Shown here: positions 48,975 through 59,624 of the stretch, piece by piece
Layout of the letters: each line of letters begins with the position of its first letter
Numbering within the stretch: the stretch's first letter is position 1
Source of the DNA: Pomphorhynchus laevis
Lineage: Eukaryota; Acanthocephala; Palaeacanthocephala; Echinorhynchida; Pomphorhynchidae
NCBI GenBank assembly: GCA_012934845.2
Contig: WNNJ02001660.1
Span: 1 to 64,000, forward strand
DNA: 64,000 bases
Direction: 5' to 3'
Translations under genes and position numbers: made by a program
Notes under the pieces: generated by a model
Database searches by the model: none
What the model was told of the DNA's origin: nothing
Seen by the model: only the letters and a program-made list of their open reading frames with translations

Positions 48975-49300
48975 ACTTTTAGTGTGAATTTTCCGTTTTC
49001 TTCTATAAGTGCACAATCTCTGTAGGAACACAATTTATGAGTTCTTGTAAAAACTGACGTATCGACACTGGATCCTGGTATATTAGCTAGCGTGACAATT
49101 ACTTCATTTGTATTGTTAAATTCAATGTATCCAGGAGCGGACTGATCAATTGACGATGGAAGAGAGTCAACTGCCAGATCGAGTGCCTGGAAGGGATTCA
49201 TTCTTCGTGTGGGATTCTCCATTATGGAGTTAGCGATCTCGTAATACGGTCGGTTTAACATATCAATGCTAGATAATATAGCTTTTGAATTTCCTCTCAT
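48971..49300 (-). CDS. Small ORF just downstream of the R2-like RT ORF
   Basis: 109 residues from ATG at 49300 (MRGNSKAILSSIDMLNRPYY) to the TGA that overlaps the next start. It begins 18 nt after the RT-endonuclease ORF stop. It reads SIMENPTRRMNPFQALDLAV and VIVTLANIPGSSVDTSVFTR. I do not recognise it. Its place, strand and base composition tie it to the LINE. Confidence 0.5.
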   Translation of the reverse strand: MRGNSKAILSSIDMLNRPYYEIANSIMENPTRRMNPFQALDLAVDSLPSSIDQSAPGYIEFNNTNEVIVTLANIPGSSVDTSVFTRTHKLCSYRDCALIEENGKFTLKV

Positions 49301-49318
49301 GAGTGCTCTTGATATTCG

Positions 49319-50650
49319 TTAAAAGAGCCGTGCAGATGCGATGCTGTATGGTATAGATGATCGAATTGCTAAGTATCGGGCGATTCGTCTGATGATTTTC
49401 TCCCCTTCCATATTCCAGCCGCCGTAACACTCCAAGACTGCAGGTATGAAGTTATATCCCGCCTCAATCATTTTAGCACGGTACTTTCTATCTTTGACCG
49501 ATGATGCGTACTGCGCAGCTGCGTAACCAGGCACATAAGCTGACTGGCGAAGAAAAGATTTCTGTAGTGGATGTGTTACCGCGAAGTCTATAGCATCTGA
49601 AGGATCCCCGTAGATCAGAATATCGGCTGGCCGTTCTTGAAGATTTTGGACAAGGTTGCGAACCTCGCAACCTACATGCATTCCTGCTGATTGTGCCGCC
49701 TGGAGAACGACGTCACGAATTCTATTATGACGCATTCCTGGAAAACCACCGTAGTTGCAAGTTAGTGCATGGAAGCCCTCAGCATCTGCGTTTCGAAAAC
49801 ATCGACTACAACGGTAGTCACTTGGAGCAATTTGCAGGCCTAACCACATTCTTATAAGAATTGTAAATTCTTGGTCGGTAAGAGCTAGGCCGAGACTTCG
49901 ATTTGGGGCGCATTGTAACCATGCGTTCGCATGTGGCTGTGATACCGCTATTAGTCTGGCCCTTGTCCGATCATCTCCAGTGTCTAATAGATTTTTACGC
50001 TTCTCTGAGTCAATTTTGAACGATATTTGATGTTGTCTTGTGGATGAAGCCTGTTGTTCCACTTCTGCTCCGTGTAGCGCAAGTATTTCATTCGCGTTTA
50101 CAAAGCCCGGAAATGTATTTGGATCCTGGTTCACAAACGTGGCCACTGTGCTTACGCTTGCTGCAAAGGCTGCCGCTCTGTGTTTGTTTGTACTCCTAAG
50201 GCCCAGACCGCCCATTTTTAGTGGGAGCTCAACTTGAGATCGTGTTCGCGCTGACAGTTGTATTGAAGCCATGATTTCCATCGCCCGTATCACAGCATTA
50301 TCAAACTGCTTACAGAAAAGTTCGGTGCTTGCTGGATCTACATTCCTCATTAGGAATGCTATTCGTTGAGCGGAAGCACAGTGGCTCAATAGCAGGTAAG
50401 CCACATGAGCGTCCGGAAGCGACGCGACAAGCTCTGTGTCATTTACTAGGTTTGGTAAGCAACTATTTATGAGATATGCTTCTACAAACTCTTGCGAACC
50501 AATTGGGCATCCCAAAAGAGTAAAATTGCCGTCAGACTTGGTATGTGGAGAGTGAGTCCATTTTGTCTGCGTTGAGATAATTGCTTCTGTGTGGCCTATT
50601 AATTCGGTTTTTTTGCCAATTAATTGATAGTCCGATTTTTTCCAGCTCAT
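49319..50650 (-). pseudogene. R2-like LINE: thumb, zinc knuckle and restriction-like endonuclease
   Basis: An open 443-codon stretch; the N-terminal part (GNFTLLGCPIGSQEFVEAYL) is the RT thumb region. The zinc motif is CSRCFRNADAEGFHALTCNY (C-x2-C ... H-x3-C), then GGFPGMRHNRIRDVVLQAAQ. The endonuclease-like core follows: RPADILI, DAIDFAVTHPL, KDRKYRAKMIEAGYNFIPAV, LECYGGWN, which fits the PD...D...K-x2-KY pattern of restriction-like endonucleases. One frame change separates it from the YLDDG palm at about 50680, so the full ORF is broken though this part is intact. Confidence 0.75.
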
Positions 50651-51510
50651 TTGCTATCATGTTTAATGTGATAGCAACTGCCTTGGGTTCATCTCCAATT
50701 ATTCCATCATCTAAATATCACTTGTTAAAACCGATACCTGTAACCGAGTCGACTTTCCGAATAATCGGTCGGATTGCCAGTGCGAAAAGGAATGGGCCCA
50801 GAGGGTCCCCTTGTTGTACTCCTGCTGACGATGTAAGGCTTTTTGCTGCTCCAAATCGTAATTTTGATGGTTGCGAGTAGCACCATTTGATCCACGGTCC
50901 AATAGAAGGTGCTTCAATGTCGACTGCGTCAATAAAGCATTGCCTGTCAACTGTATTAAAAGCGTTCGAAACATCCACTTTCGCCCATACCCAATTTTCC
51001 GAGGTGTGCATCTGTTCGTGCAATCGTCGAACCTGGTGAATTATTAAATCTGCGCCATTTGCCACCGCAACACCGACCTGTTGTGGTTGAAATATTTGAG
51101 TGAACTTATCGCGCATCTTCGTGCAAATACACTTTGCATTTGGTCTCTCCATTTGGTTTTTCTATAGCGATAAGATCTGCACCCGCAAAATATCGAGATA
51201 TATCTACAGGAAGGTCACCGGCTGCCATATAATTTATCAGATGTGTCAGGCGGCTTAGAAGCTTTCCAGACTGGTCCGCTGTGATCATGTCTTGTAGGTG
51301 TTCGGCTCTTAAACCCAGACAACCTGGTGACGATGCAGAGGGGAATGAGAAAATTGAATCACGAACGGTATCCGAATCGATGACAATACCGTGTTCTGCC
51401 GTTGGATTGAGGTTATAATACTTTTACCGGGTGGGTGCAAATCTGTGAGCTTACGGTGTGTCTGTTCTGTGAACGGCGCCAGCTGTGACGAAGATATTCG
51501 TTTCATTGCC
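50640..51510 (-). pseudogene. R2-like LINE: RT fingers and palm
   Basis: MAAGDLPVDISRYFAGADLI and AIEKPNGETK (51288-51106), then KVDVSNAFNTVDRQCFIDAV with the motif A Asp, SQPSKLRFGAAKSL, GVQQGDPLGPFLFALAI (motif B) in the frame 51152-50718, then a TGA directly before YLDDGIIGDEPKAVAIT (motif C). The TGA lies where related RTs have W before YLDD. Confidence 0.75.
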
Positions 51511-52164
51511 TAGCCGTAGTTTCCCTGTCGCACAAGTTCGATTGTCATTATCTTTGATTTGTCGTGTTTATGTCGGGTCGTTTGTTGAGCACAAACATGC
51601 GTGAGAAAGGAAGTGTCAAACTGCTGTTTTTTGCTGACTTTAGTGCATTCTCTATATGTTTTCGTACATTTCGGTGATCACCTGAATGAGCTGATAGGTA
51701 CACTTTTGCGAACCCCAAAAGACTAGTCCAGCTATATGGCGATTTATGTTCGAGTGCCTCTTAAATAAGATTGGTAAAAATACGAGCTGCTTTATTTCGT
51801 AAACTCCAAGGGATTCGTCTTACTGTCAGCGTAGGTGATGCCCAAATACGGTGAAGCATTTCATATGCGTTCAAATTGTGGGAAACGTCGTTGGTTGAAG
51901 CCATTTCAGATCCTTTGTAGGTTTGACGTTAGGCTGTAAGTTTGACATGGGAGGAAATATTGAGTGTGTAATCAACAATCGAAGCGCAGCTAGTGCCTGG
52001 GCACCGAACCCCAAAACTCTTGTGAAAACGTACATTTCCGAATTTTGTAAGTGCGATTGGCCTGTTACAATGCGGGCAAATACCAAGCTTTGCCCCTTCC
52101 GTTCGCCGAGGGGTTTCCGACGATAATATGTTGTCGACGGCAATGTGTTATTAGATGTAATCAA

Positions 52165-53720
52165 TTGTAATTAGCTGAGTAAATTGTAATTAGCTGTAAT
52201 CAATTGTAATTAGCTGTAATCACTTTAACTGATTTCTTGTAATAGATTAATTTTGTATTTACTTTAGATTGTAAGATGTTGTAATCAAGAAAAATTTTAC
52301 TTGTGAGATTATTATTTTACTAATGTGAGATTATAGTATGTTATTGGAATCAAATATTTGCATAATTAATTTTTGCATTTTCCTAATTTTTATTTCACAT
52401 TAAAACATTTACCTTACTTTAACATCATGTCATTATATAAATACCGTCGATTTTATCACTAAATATATTAATCATATTTAGCAAGCTAATATTTTATTTG
52501 ACACTTCAAGTGTGACATTAAAAAAATATTATAAATTTCTTATAAAACTATTTTATAGTATTAAATTTACATACTAAAATGACATATTATAATAAAGTAA
52601 TTATATTCGCTTTTAAAACACACAGTTATTATATTGTATATACGTTAATTTATTTCATTATTACACAGAAAATTGTCTTGTAGACGTTTTTACTCAATAT
52701 CTTCATCCCAATATTTGACATTATTGGGAGATATTCATTGATTACTAAAATTAAAAATGGACGTTTGATAAATTCTGCATTTACTACTTTCCATCTCAAT
52801 TAGCAAAGGTACTGATTAAAATTTCTTCTTTCAATAAATTCCGCTTTAATAATATCTTAACATCAAACTTTGCATCAAAAGAATTGGTTGGTTTTGTTTT
52901 ATAATGCAGCAATGTTTTTCTACGTCAAAATAAACATTTTTTATTAACAAAATTTGTTTTTATTATGTAAAATAATATATTCATAATATTAAAATGATGA
53001 AATATTATAATATTAAAAGTAATTTCAATTTCCGAAAATTTAATTAACTATTTTAAAAAGTGCACTTACGATTAAAAATATACTAAAATCCAAAATCTCA
53101 TTTTGAATATCACGCCAAACGGAAAATTGCTAAATGCAACGAACGAGTCGTTAAAATAGAAGATGCAATGCTTTATCCTTTCATGAGCGCATGTAATGGA
53201 TCTGTACAAATGATATTCAGGAAAATCGATTTGCTAGAATAAGAAAGGAGCAAACTTTCATCAGTAGGTGCATCTCGGATAGATACCCGTAGACTTTGGA
53301 TTTCTAATTGTAAAGTTGGCAAGAAGTGACATACGTTGCTCACGCTCAAGTAGTTGTACAAGAGTTAAAAGATTGTTACATGAAGACGTATTTAATTCAT
53401 AATAATTAACAAACATTTGAACACTTAACCCTATTTTTAATCTTCTATCATAAATCTGTAACCCTATTTTTAATCTTCTCAGAAAGATTTTGAGTTGAAA
53501 TGATTTAACAATTCTGCGAGGATTCTTCTTAAATCCTTGCAGAATCATTCTCAATAACACTTTGGATACTAAATCGGCGAAATCTTAATTTTAATTAAGA
53601 TTAAGGTTGCTAATATAATAATTTAAATAACACAGTGAGATCATAATAACGAAACGGCGTTTCAATTACCAAAATAAAAGAAACTTTCGATAAGTAATTA
53701 GTTTGTAGCCATTAGAAAGT
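52165..53720. other. Intergenic AT-rich DNA
   Basis: A short tandem of TGTAATTAGCTGTAATCA at 52150-52220. On the - strand an open 99-codon stretch (53560-53261) includes a duplicated LRRLKIGLQIYDRRLKIGL caused by a ~40-bp tandem repeat; no family was recognised. Confidence 0.35.
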
Positions 53721-53728
53721 TATAAAAG
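53721..53728 (+). promoter_or_regulatory. TATA box (TATAAAAG)
   Basis: A canonical TATAAAAG 80 nt before the ATG of the small secreted-peptide ORF. A transcription start about 30 nt downstream would leave a ~55-nt leader. Confidence 0.45.
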
Positions 53729-53807
53729 CAGTATATCATAAATGGTAATCGATGTGCTTTTGATATACATATAGTTTTACAATTATTCTATTGTGTGATC
53801 CCAGCAT

Positions 53808-53942
53808 ATGTTTTGTAAAGTGCATAGCATCACACTTCTTCTATTAGTGTTATTGTTTTCTGGCCAACAACACAGCCATCTCATTTTACCTATTGAAAAT
53901 CTAAACCGCATGAAGCCCTCGCATACAATGATGATTAGCTAA
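53808..53942 (+). CDS. Candidate small secreted peptide (44 residues)
   Basis: The ATG at 53808 opens a 44-residue ORF: MFCKVHSITLLLLVLLFSGQ, then QHSHLILPIENLNRMKPSHT and MMIS. Residues 1-20 have the basic n-region, Leu-rich core and small-residue end of a signal peptide; cleavage near SG-QQ is plausible. The remaining ~24 residues would be the secreted part, without cysteines or dibasic sites. A TATA box lies upstream and an AATAAA overlaps the stop codon, so the unit looks complete and intronless. It could also be the first exon of a longer gene, but no good donor lies inside the ORF. The function is unknown. Confidence 0.45.
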   Translation: MFCKVHSITLLLLVLLFSGQQHSHLILPIENLNRMKPSHTMMIS

Positions 53943-53946
53943 TAAA
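53941..53946 (+). terminator. AATAAA overlapping the stop codon of the small peptide ORF
   Basis: The hexamer shares bases with the TAA stop (AGCTAATAAAATG), implying a very short 3' UTR. Confidence 0.4.
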
Positions 53947-55394
53947 ATGATAGTAAACAGAATTCGAGTGTATTTACTTTGAAGAAAATATGTACTTTTA
54001 CTTATCCTTGTGATTGCTGTTGCGTAACAATTTACTAGTGCAGTTCTTCCGGATTTTCCTGCATTTGTATGAAAAGGGACCATGTCCTATTTACATGCTG
54101 TTCGGAAATTATGTTCTCCTTACAAATAAAGTTACAATAAAGGACAAGATAAAAAGTTATCCTCCTTTTGACATTAAGTTAGCAACGTTGAGAGAAAACA
54201 AAAACTAATTTTTACACATTTAGCTACTAATCAACGATGGAATTTACGGATTATTGATGTACTTATCAGTTTCGACTGTATAATTGTATTTACCCATGGC
54301 AGATATTTTAAAAAGTCAAGTTATAGACACATGTTCCCTGTCGTCTGGGTAAATTTTAGAAAGGCGTATTACTCGAACACCATACTAAATGTTATAAAAT
54401 TAAAATTAAATATTTAATTATTAAATATTTCTAGCTATAATTATAATCATATAATCAATATATTAAATATGTTATATATATGATCTAAATATATATAATT
54501 GATTTAATATTTTTATTATCAAATATATTAATTATTCGCATTAAGTGATTATTCACAGACGAAAATTGATAATTACGAACAGTAAAATTTAAAGAATATC
54601 GCTTTAGCTTAAAATGTTCACACTAACATTTAATATTACAACTCAAATTAAATGGTAATTTTGATAATTTTCACTTTTTATCTGGGAATAATCCTGCTAA
54701 CACAACATGTATAGGTACATAAACAGAATTGATATAATTGAATTGCATGCATCAAAATTGATGTAATTGACAGATTTAATTCTATTTTTCAATTTTTCTT
54801 AAAAAACGCTTTTTATTTTCCAAGCAAGTAAAGCAACTTTGTTTGCTTAAAAATAACGTTAAAATCATTTTAATAACGGGGTATTCTAAGGTTAGAATTG
54901 TATTTTATTAATATTTATTATTTATATAATAATTATTTATATAACATATTAATATACTAATATTATTATTATTTTTATTTTATAAGTTTATTTTATTTAA
55001 GTTAGTCAGTTTTTTCTTAATTTGAAAAAGTCGCCCTTCCACGGGTCGACCGTGCCGCGCGCATGCAAGCAGATGATGCGCGCGCAAGTATTATTATTAA
55101 TAATAATATTTTGACTTAAAAATATAATTGGCATCTTTATAAATAAAAATAAGGTGGAGATTTTAGTCGTTTTCTTAGTATAACGATTTAGTAATGATTA
55201 TTGACGAGTAGTGGATCTAAAATCTGGCTAGTTTTTAATACAATATTGTAAGCTTTAATACATTTTAAATAATAAAATGCATTTATATAAATTCATAGTG
55301 TTACAATATGTTACAATAATGTTACAATAAATAAAATTACAATGTTATAATAAACATGCTTGAATAAATATTTTCTAATATGTTATGAAAAGCA
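53947..55394. other. Intergenic DNA
   Basis: An open stretch at 54047-54208 (FLHLYEKGPCPIYMLFGNYV) has no ATG and follows an acceptor-like GTGCAG; it may be an exon but is unsupported. A GC-rich patch with GCGCGCATGC lies near 55055-55085. The rest is AT-rich. Confidence 0.3.
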
Positions 55395-55585
55395 ATTAGT
55401 CAATTCATAAAAATGACTTTTATTTTAAATTTCTATTTTTTATTTTAACTTGATATAAATTATAAAAAATCTTATAACAATTATTTATTTTATTATTTAA
55501 TTATTAAATTTTGATTTAGCATTATTATGTTTTGTTTATTTTATAATTATATTAAATACGTAGACTCAGTTAGCTGAATTGATTA
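55395..55585 (-). repeat. Dispersed AT-rich repeat copy
   Basis: Inverted copy of the family at 42.8 and 43.3 kb: starts with AGTCAATTCATAAAAATGAC and ends TACGTAGACTCAGTTAGCTG. Confidence 0.7.
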
Positions 55586-55861
55586 TATAAACTAGAAATA
55601 ACATTTTCAATATATAATGAAAAAAGCACTAAAATAATAAACAAAAATATTGTAATTATTTATTAGAAGATTTTTTATTTTAGCTTATTTATATACCTAG
55701 TTATTTAATTATTAATAAGCAGGTTACTTTTAAATCAAAATATTTCCTTCTAAGAACTTATTTATTTGCTAAGTGCTTTTCTAATTGACAATAAAATATA
55801 CAACAATTTATCATATAGTTTTGCCATTCGATACTAAAACTAAAGAACTATTTTATTTTAG

Positions 55862-56003
55862 TGACGTTACTAGCTATACAGACTTCACGGACGAAGATAT
55901 CGGATTAACACATGATAATCCATTTTCAACTTACACTACCTACGAGATTCTAGATTTCGAACGAATTTCAGGTATTGATTATAACAATGATCAGAATAAT
56001 TAA
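55862..56003 (+). other. Candidate terminal coding exon
   Basis: A pyrimidine-rich acceptor (CTATTTTATTTTAG) precedes an open stretch, DVTSYTDFTDEDIGLTHDNP, FSTYTTYEILDFERISGIDY, to TAA at 56003. A donor-like TTCAG-GTATTG near 55970 offers an alternative internal-exon reading. Composition and codon pattern look protein-like and acidic, but no upstream exon or family was identified. Confidence 0.3.
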
Positions 56004-56530
56004 CATCAAGATATTGTTGCTCTTATAATTGTTTTTAGTTTTTAATTATTTTATAAAGATTATGATAGAACACATTTTTAATTTTGTTTAATTGTTAGAA
56101 TAAAAGAAATATAGCAAAAATATGATTTTACATTAAATTTCGACAATTCTGCCATTAAAAAATTTCAACGAAATATTAAGGTGTTAAATGTAAATTATTT
56201 TTCATTTAATATTTGGATAAATTTATAAATCTTTTAATATTTTGATAAAATTTGCTACACTTTAGTATGTAAAAATCATTGACGACCTTTATCGATTATC
56301 AATATATCTATTATCAAATTTCACACAGTATATGTAACCTTCCATCATGATCTCTAGAAACTGCATCGTACGAGATTCTCTCTGATATTATTATCTAAGG
56401 ATGTAAGGAATTGGATGTTATGAATAAGGATTATGTAGCTGGTTTTCAATGCGAAAGTCACCTTGTTTGATATTTAGCAACCATTCAATAGATAAATAAT
56501 CCTCCATCAAAGGATCACCAGCCTGGGATC
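56004..56530. other. Intergenic DNA before the hammerhead array
   Basis: AT-rich; no gene was seen. From about 56340 the composition is more balanced up to the array. Confidence 0.35.
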
Positions 56531-56630
56531 CTCAGAAGATCAATAAATAAATTAGAGATGTGATTCAACCAGGAATGTCTATTACACCTATCTGCCTCTC
56601 TCTATATATAAAGAACTTCATGCTTCATCA

Positions 56631-56679
56631 CTGCAAGGCGGCATACCGTTTCGGCTTTGAGAAGCCTCATCAGTTGCAG
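56631..56679 (-). ncRNA. Type I hammerhead ribozyme, probably inactive copy
   Basis: Same structure as the copy at 56980-57028: stem I CTGCAA/TTGCAG, CTGATGA, stem II GGCTT-CTCA-AAGCC, GAAA, stem III CGG-TATG-CCG. The cleavage triplet is GCC instead of GTC: the base that must be U (position 16.1) is C. Self-cleavage is therefore expected to be lost or very weak. Confidence 0.85.
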
Positions 56680-56979
56680 CACATACAATGATTACACATG
56701 AAAAACATACTATATATAGATTAAAGCAGAAATAATTCACTATATGCTAATTGGATGACGTAGCTTTCGCTTTAAAAGTCAATACAATGCAGTAAATTCT
56801 TTTCAGTGTAATAGATATCAGCGGGATCATTAATTGATCAATAAAATAAACAAGAAATAAAGTACAGCCGCCTGGGATCTTCAGAAGATTAATAAATAAA
56901 TTAGAGATGTGATTAAACCGAGACTATCTATTACACCTATCTGCCTCTTTCTATATATAGAGAATTTCATGCTTCATCA

Positions 56980-57028
56980 CTGCAAGACGGCATACCGTTT
57001 CGGCTTTGAGAAGCCTCATCAGTTGCAG
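56980..57028 (-). ncRNA. Type I hammerhead ribozyme, complete core
   Basis: Reading the - strand from 57028: CTGCAA (stem I), CTGATGA (core), GGCTT-CTCA-AAGCC (stem II, 5 bp), GAAA (core), CGG-TATG-CCG (short stem III), GTC (cleavage after C, at 56986), TTGCAG (stem I). All invariant core bases are present. Outside stem I, TCAT and ATGA can pair again across an internal loop, which fits the extended stem I of natural type I ribozymes. The short stem III is typical of Penelope and retrozyme hammerheads. Confidence 0.92.
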
Positions 57029-57250
57029 CACATACAATGATTACACATGAAAAACACACTATATATAGATTAAAGCAGAAATAATTTACTATGTGCTAAT
57101 TGCATGACGTAGCTTTCGCTTTCGAAGTCAATACAATGCAGTGAATTTTTTTCAGTGTAATAGATATCAGCGGGATCATTAATTGATCGATAAAGTAAAC
57201 AAGAAAAGAAGTACCGCCGCCTGGGATCTTCATACGATCAATAAATAAAT

Positions 57251-57770
57251 ATAAATTATATATATAATGCGAAAAATCGCTTGAAACTGTTGTCCAGGAG
57301 CCAAAACAGGCTACGATTTATTTTAAATTCATATGTGCTGCTAAATAACTGGACTTCGATCATCAGCTCCATTATTCTAATGTATCACTCCGAGACGCTC
57401 CTAACCACCCAGCAGTCAACATCAGCCGGATAATAGGGTGCGTTTCGACTGTTTTTGTGATCACTGTAAAGACACTCGCAATTCCTCACGATGCTAGACG
57501 AAACTCACGTTCATAAAGCGTTTTTTACTTGCTTGTTGCGTGTGTGGACCTTCTAGTTATTCTTTAAAAGGCCCAGATGCGTATCCGTTTGTTACGAGGG
57601 CACTTAATTCTTCACAGGATTCCGAAAGGAATGCGTTTCTTATAAATTGGTAGTGCGGAAAATCGATGGATCAGACTAAGAAATAGAACCTGGGACACCT
57701 AATGGTGTACTTATAAATAAATCAAAGGTGTCACATCAAATTATATTTTATATATTTGTACACTGTAATG
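57251..57770. other. Lower-AT DNA of unknown origin after the hammerhead array
   Basis: About 57290-57700 is less AT-rich, with many stops in all frames. It may be a decayed element; no motif was recognised. Confidence 0.3.
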
Positions 57771-57779
57771 TGTACCTGA

Positions 57780-58650
57780 AAACAGCATTTCTATTAAAAG
57801 AAATATAGTTCCTGATACATTGTTATCACGTGTTTGGGTCGAGGAAAATGGGTTGAAACCTTATAACATAGCAGTTCCTCTGATGACCTATAATCCTTAT
57901 TCTGATACATCATCTATTTTTATTAGTCAATTCATAACAATTATCTTTATTTTTAAATGTTAACTTGATATAAATATAAATTGTATAAAATCTTATATAA
58001 TTATTTAATATTTATCTTTATTTTTATTTATTTATAAAATGCGTAGACTAAGTTATCTGATCTGAATTGTACATAGATTGCAACAGCTCGCAATACTACA
58101 ATTCCCACTTTCTAGCAGTCTATGGAATTCTATATAATAGCAGTCCCTCCTGATAATGGAGGGACTTTATATTTTTTTATTTATATTTGCTTTTGAAAGA
58201 AAACTGCAAAATATCTGAGAGTTCGATAAGTATTTTGGCAATAGCATAGCAGTTCCTCCTGATGGCTCCAATCATTATTCTGATCATCGTTTATTATTTA
58301 TTAGTCAATTCATAAAAATTGACTTTAGTTAAAATTTCACTTTTAAATTTTAACTTCATATAAATTATAAAATTTTATATAAAATTATTTATTGTTTATA
58401 AATATTTTTTATTTAATTATTTAATTTTGATTTAGCATTATTTAATTATAACAATATAACCATATTAAATATGTAGACTCAATAAACTGATTTGATTATT
58501 TAATTTTACACAAATTTCAAATCTTGTGCTTTTTAAATAAATAATATTCAATCTTATATAACAGCTATTTATTATTTATAATTAATTATTTATTATTAAG
58601 CATTATTTAGCATTATTTTTAATTTATGAAAATATAAAATACGAGAGTAT
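57780..58650 (-). repeat. Cluster of three dispersed AT-rich repeat copies
   Basis: Copies at about 57920-58070, 58295-58495 and 58530-58645, all inverted relative to the 42.8 kb copy. Each of the first two is preceded by an ATAGCAGTTCCTCCTGATGG-like block. A perfect GTCCCTCC/GGAGGGAC hairpin lies at about 58143-58165. Confidence 0.65.
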
Positions 58651-58910
58651 GATTACAGTAAGATTATAGTAAGTAAGATTATAGTAAGTAAGATTATGGT
58701 AAGTATGATTACAGTATACTTACAGTAACTTAGTTTAAAATATGTATCGATTAAATTATTTAAATGATTTTGAAGAAAGCCAATATTGTTACATATTATG
58801 ACAATTTATTATTTCATATTATTTGATATGCATGACAAATCTTAAAATTTTATTATTTAACGTATTATATTATTTAATGTATTTTATTGTTTAACGTATT
58901 CGACAGTATT

Positions 58911-59190
58911 TAATCCTCAGTAAATCTATGCAAGGAAGTCACTAAGGGCACGCTCCTCCACCACTGACCAGCCTTACATCTAGTATGGTTTGCGTAAGCA
59001 ATCATACCAAATGGCTAGCAAATCATACGTAAGCAAACCATACTACAAAGCACGAGCTTTGCTCGTGCATTGTGCTTCAGCTGTATACAAGCGTGTTGCT
59101 TGTTCAGCAATCTTAGTAAGCTGATGAATGAAGGAACGATAGCACACGTGCTATCCTGTAAAGCCACTGCTTACGCAGTGGCTTACTATT
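58911..59190. repeat. Hairpin-rich repeat related to the 33.9-36.3 kb TIR element
   Basis: GCACGCTCCTCCACC and AGCACACGTG blocks match the arms of the TIR element. Four perfect hairpins: 58981-58993 with 59033-59045 (13 bp); 59050-59057 with 59061-59068 (8 bp, loop TTT); 59138-59145 with 59148-59155 (8 bp); 59162-59170 with 59175-59183 (9 bp). Confidence 0.8.
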
Positions 59191-59624
59191 TTTAAATTTA
59201 CTATTTTCTGTTTGATGATATTTTTATAGTAACCTAGTTTAAAATATGTATCTATTAAATTATTTAAAGGATTTTGAAGAAAGCTAAAATCGTTACATAT
59301 TGCTGCAATTCTTATTTATTATCGACGCATACAAACTTCCATCTTTATTGTTTAAATTTATTTTTAATAATATTGTGTTGATTTATATTTAACTAGTTTC
59401 TGTTTGATTTTATATTTATATTAGAATTTATATTAGACTACTTTAATGTCATCTATTTCACTAAGATACTTAATAAAACTTAAATATTTGATGACAAAGA
59501 GTTGTCATGTTTTAAGATTAACCTAGTTTAAAATATGCATTTATTTAATTATTTAAATGATTTTCAAGACAGCCATTATCGTTACATATTATGGTAATTC
59601 TTAAAATTTTATTATTTAACGTAT

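Larger units (their letters stand above)
48525..52164 (-). mobile_element. R2-like (restriction-like endonuclease) LINE with downstream ORFs
   Basis: Read right to left: a CPHC...H zinc-finger remnant (about 52080-51990), a degraded linker, an RT N-terminal block SASSPGCLGLRAEHLQDMIT (51400-51290), RT palm KVDVSNAFNTVDRQC and GVQQGDPLGPFLFALAI (51152-50718), YLDDG (about 50680), thumb and C-terminal zinc plus endonuclease region (50650-49319), then two small ORFs (49300-48525). Composition is less AT-rich than the flanks throughout, which supports one element. It has a few stops and frame changes. The R2-like label rests on the C-terminal zinc knuckle and PD-(D/E)XK-like motifs, with no apurinic endonuclease seen. 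Confidence 0.75.
56533..57250 (-). repeat. Tandem 349-bp repeat, two full units plus a partial, each with a hammerhead ribozyme
   Basis: The unit starting CAGAAGATCAATAAATAAAT at 56533 recurs at 56882, and the partial third begins at about 57231, so the period is 349 bp. Units differ by scattered substitutions. Each full unit carries one type I hammerhead on the - strand. No ORF is present. Tandem units of 300-400 bp with one hammerhead each match the animal retrozymes and SINE-like hammerhead repeats, which make small circular RNAs; mobility is usually credited to Penelope-like elements, fragments of which lie nearby. Confidence 0.85.

Noticed and set aside
54014-54208. ORF VQFFRIFLHLYEKGPCPIYM as a gene
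   Set aside because: No ATG start and no upstream exon joined in frame; kept only as a note in the intergenic entry.
57840-57915. Possible hammerhead in GGGTTGAAACC ... CTCTGATGACC (also near 43020-43080)
   Set aside because: CTGATGA and GAAA both occur but in an order that would need a permuted ribozyme, and stem II does not pair in either copy.
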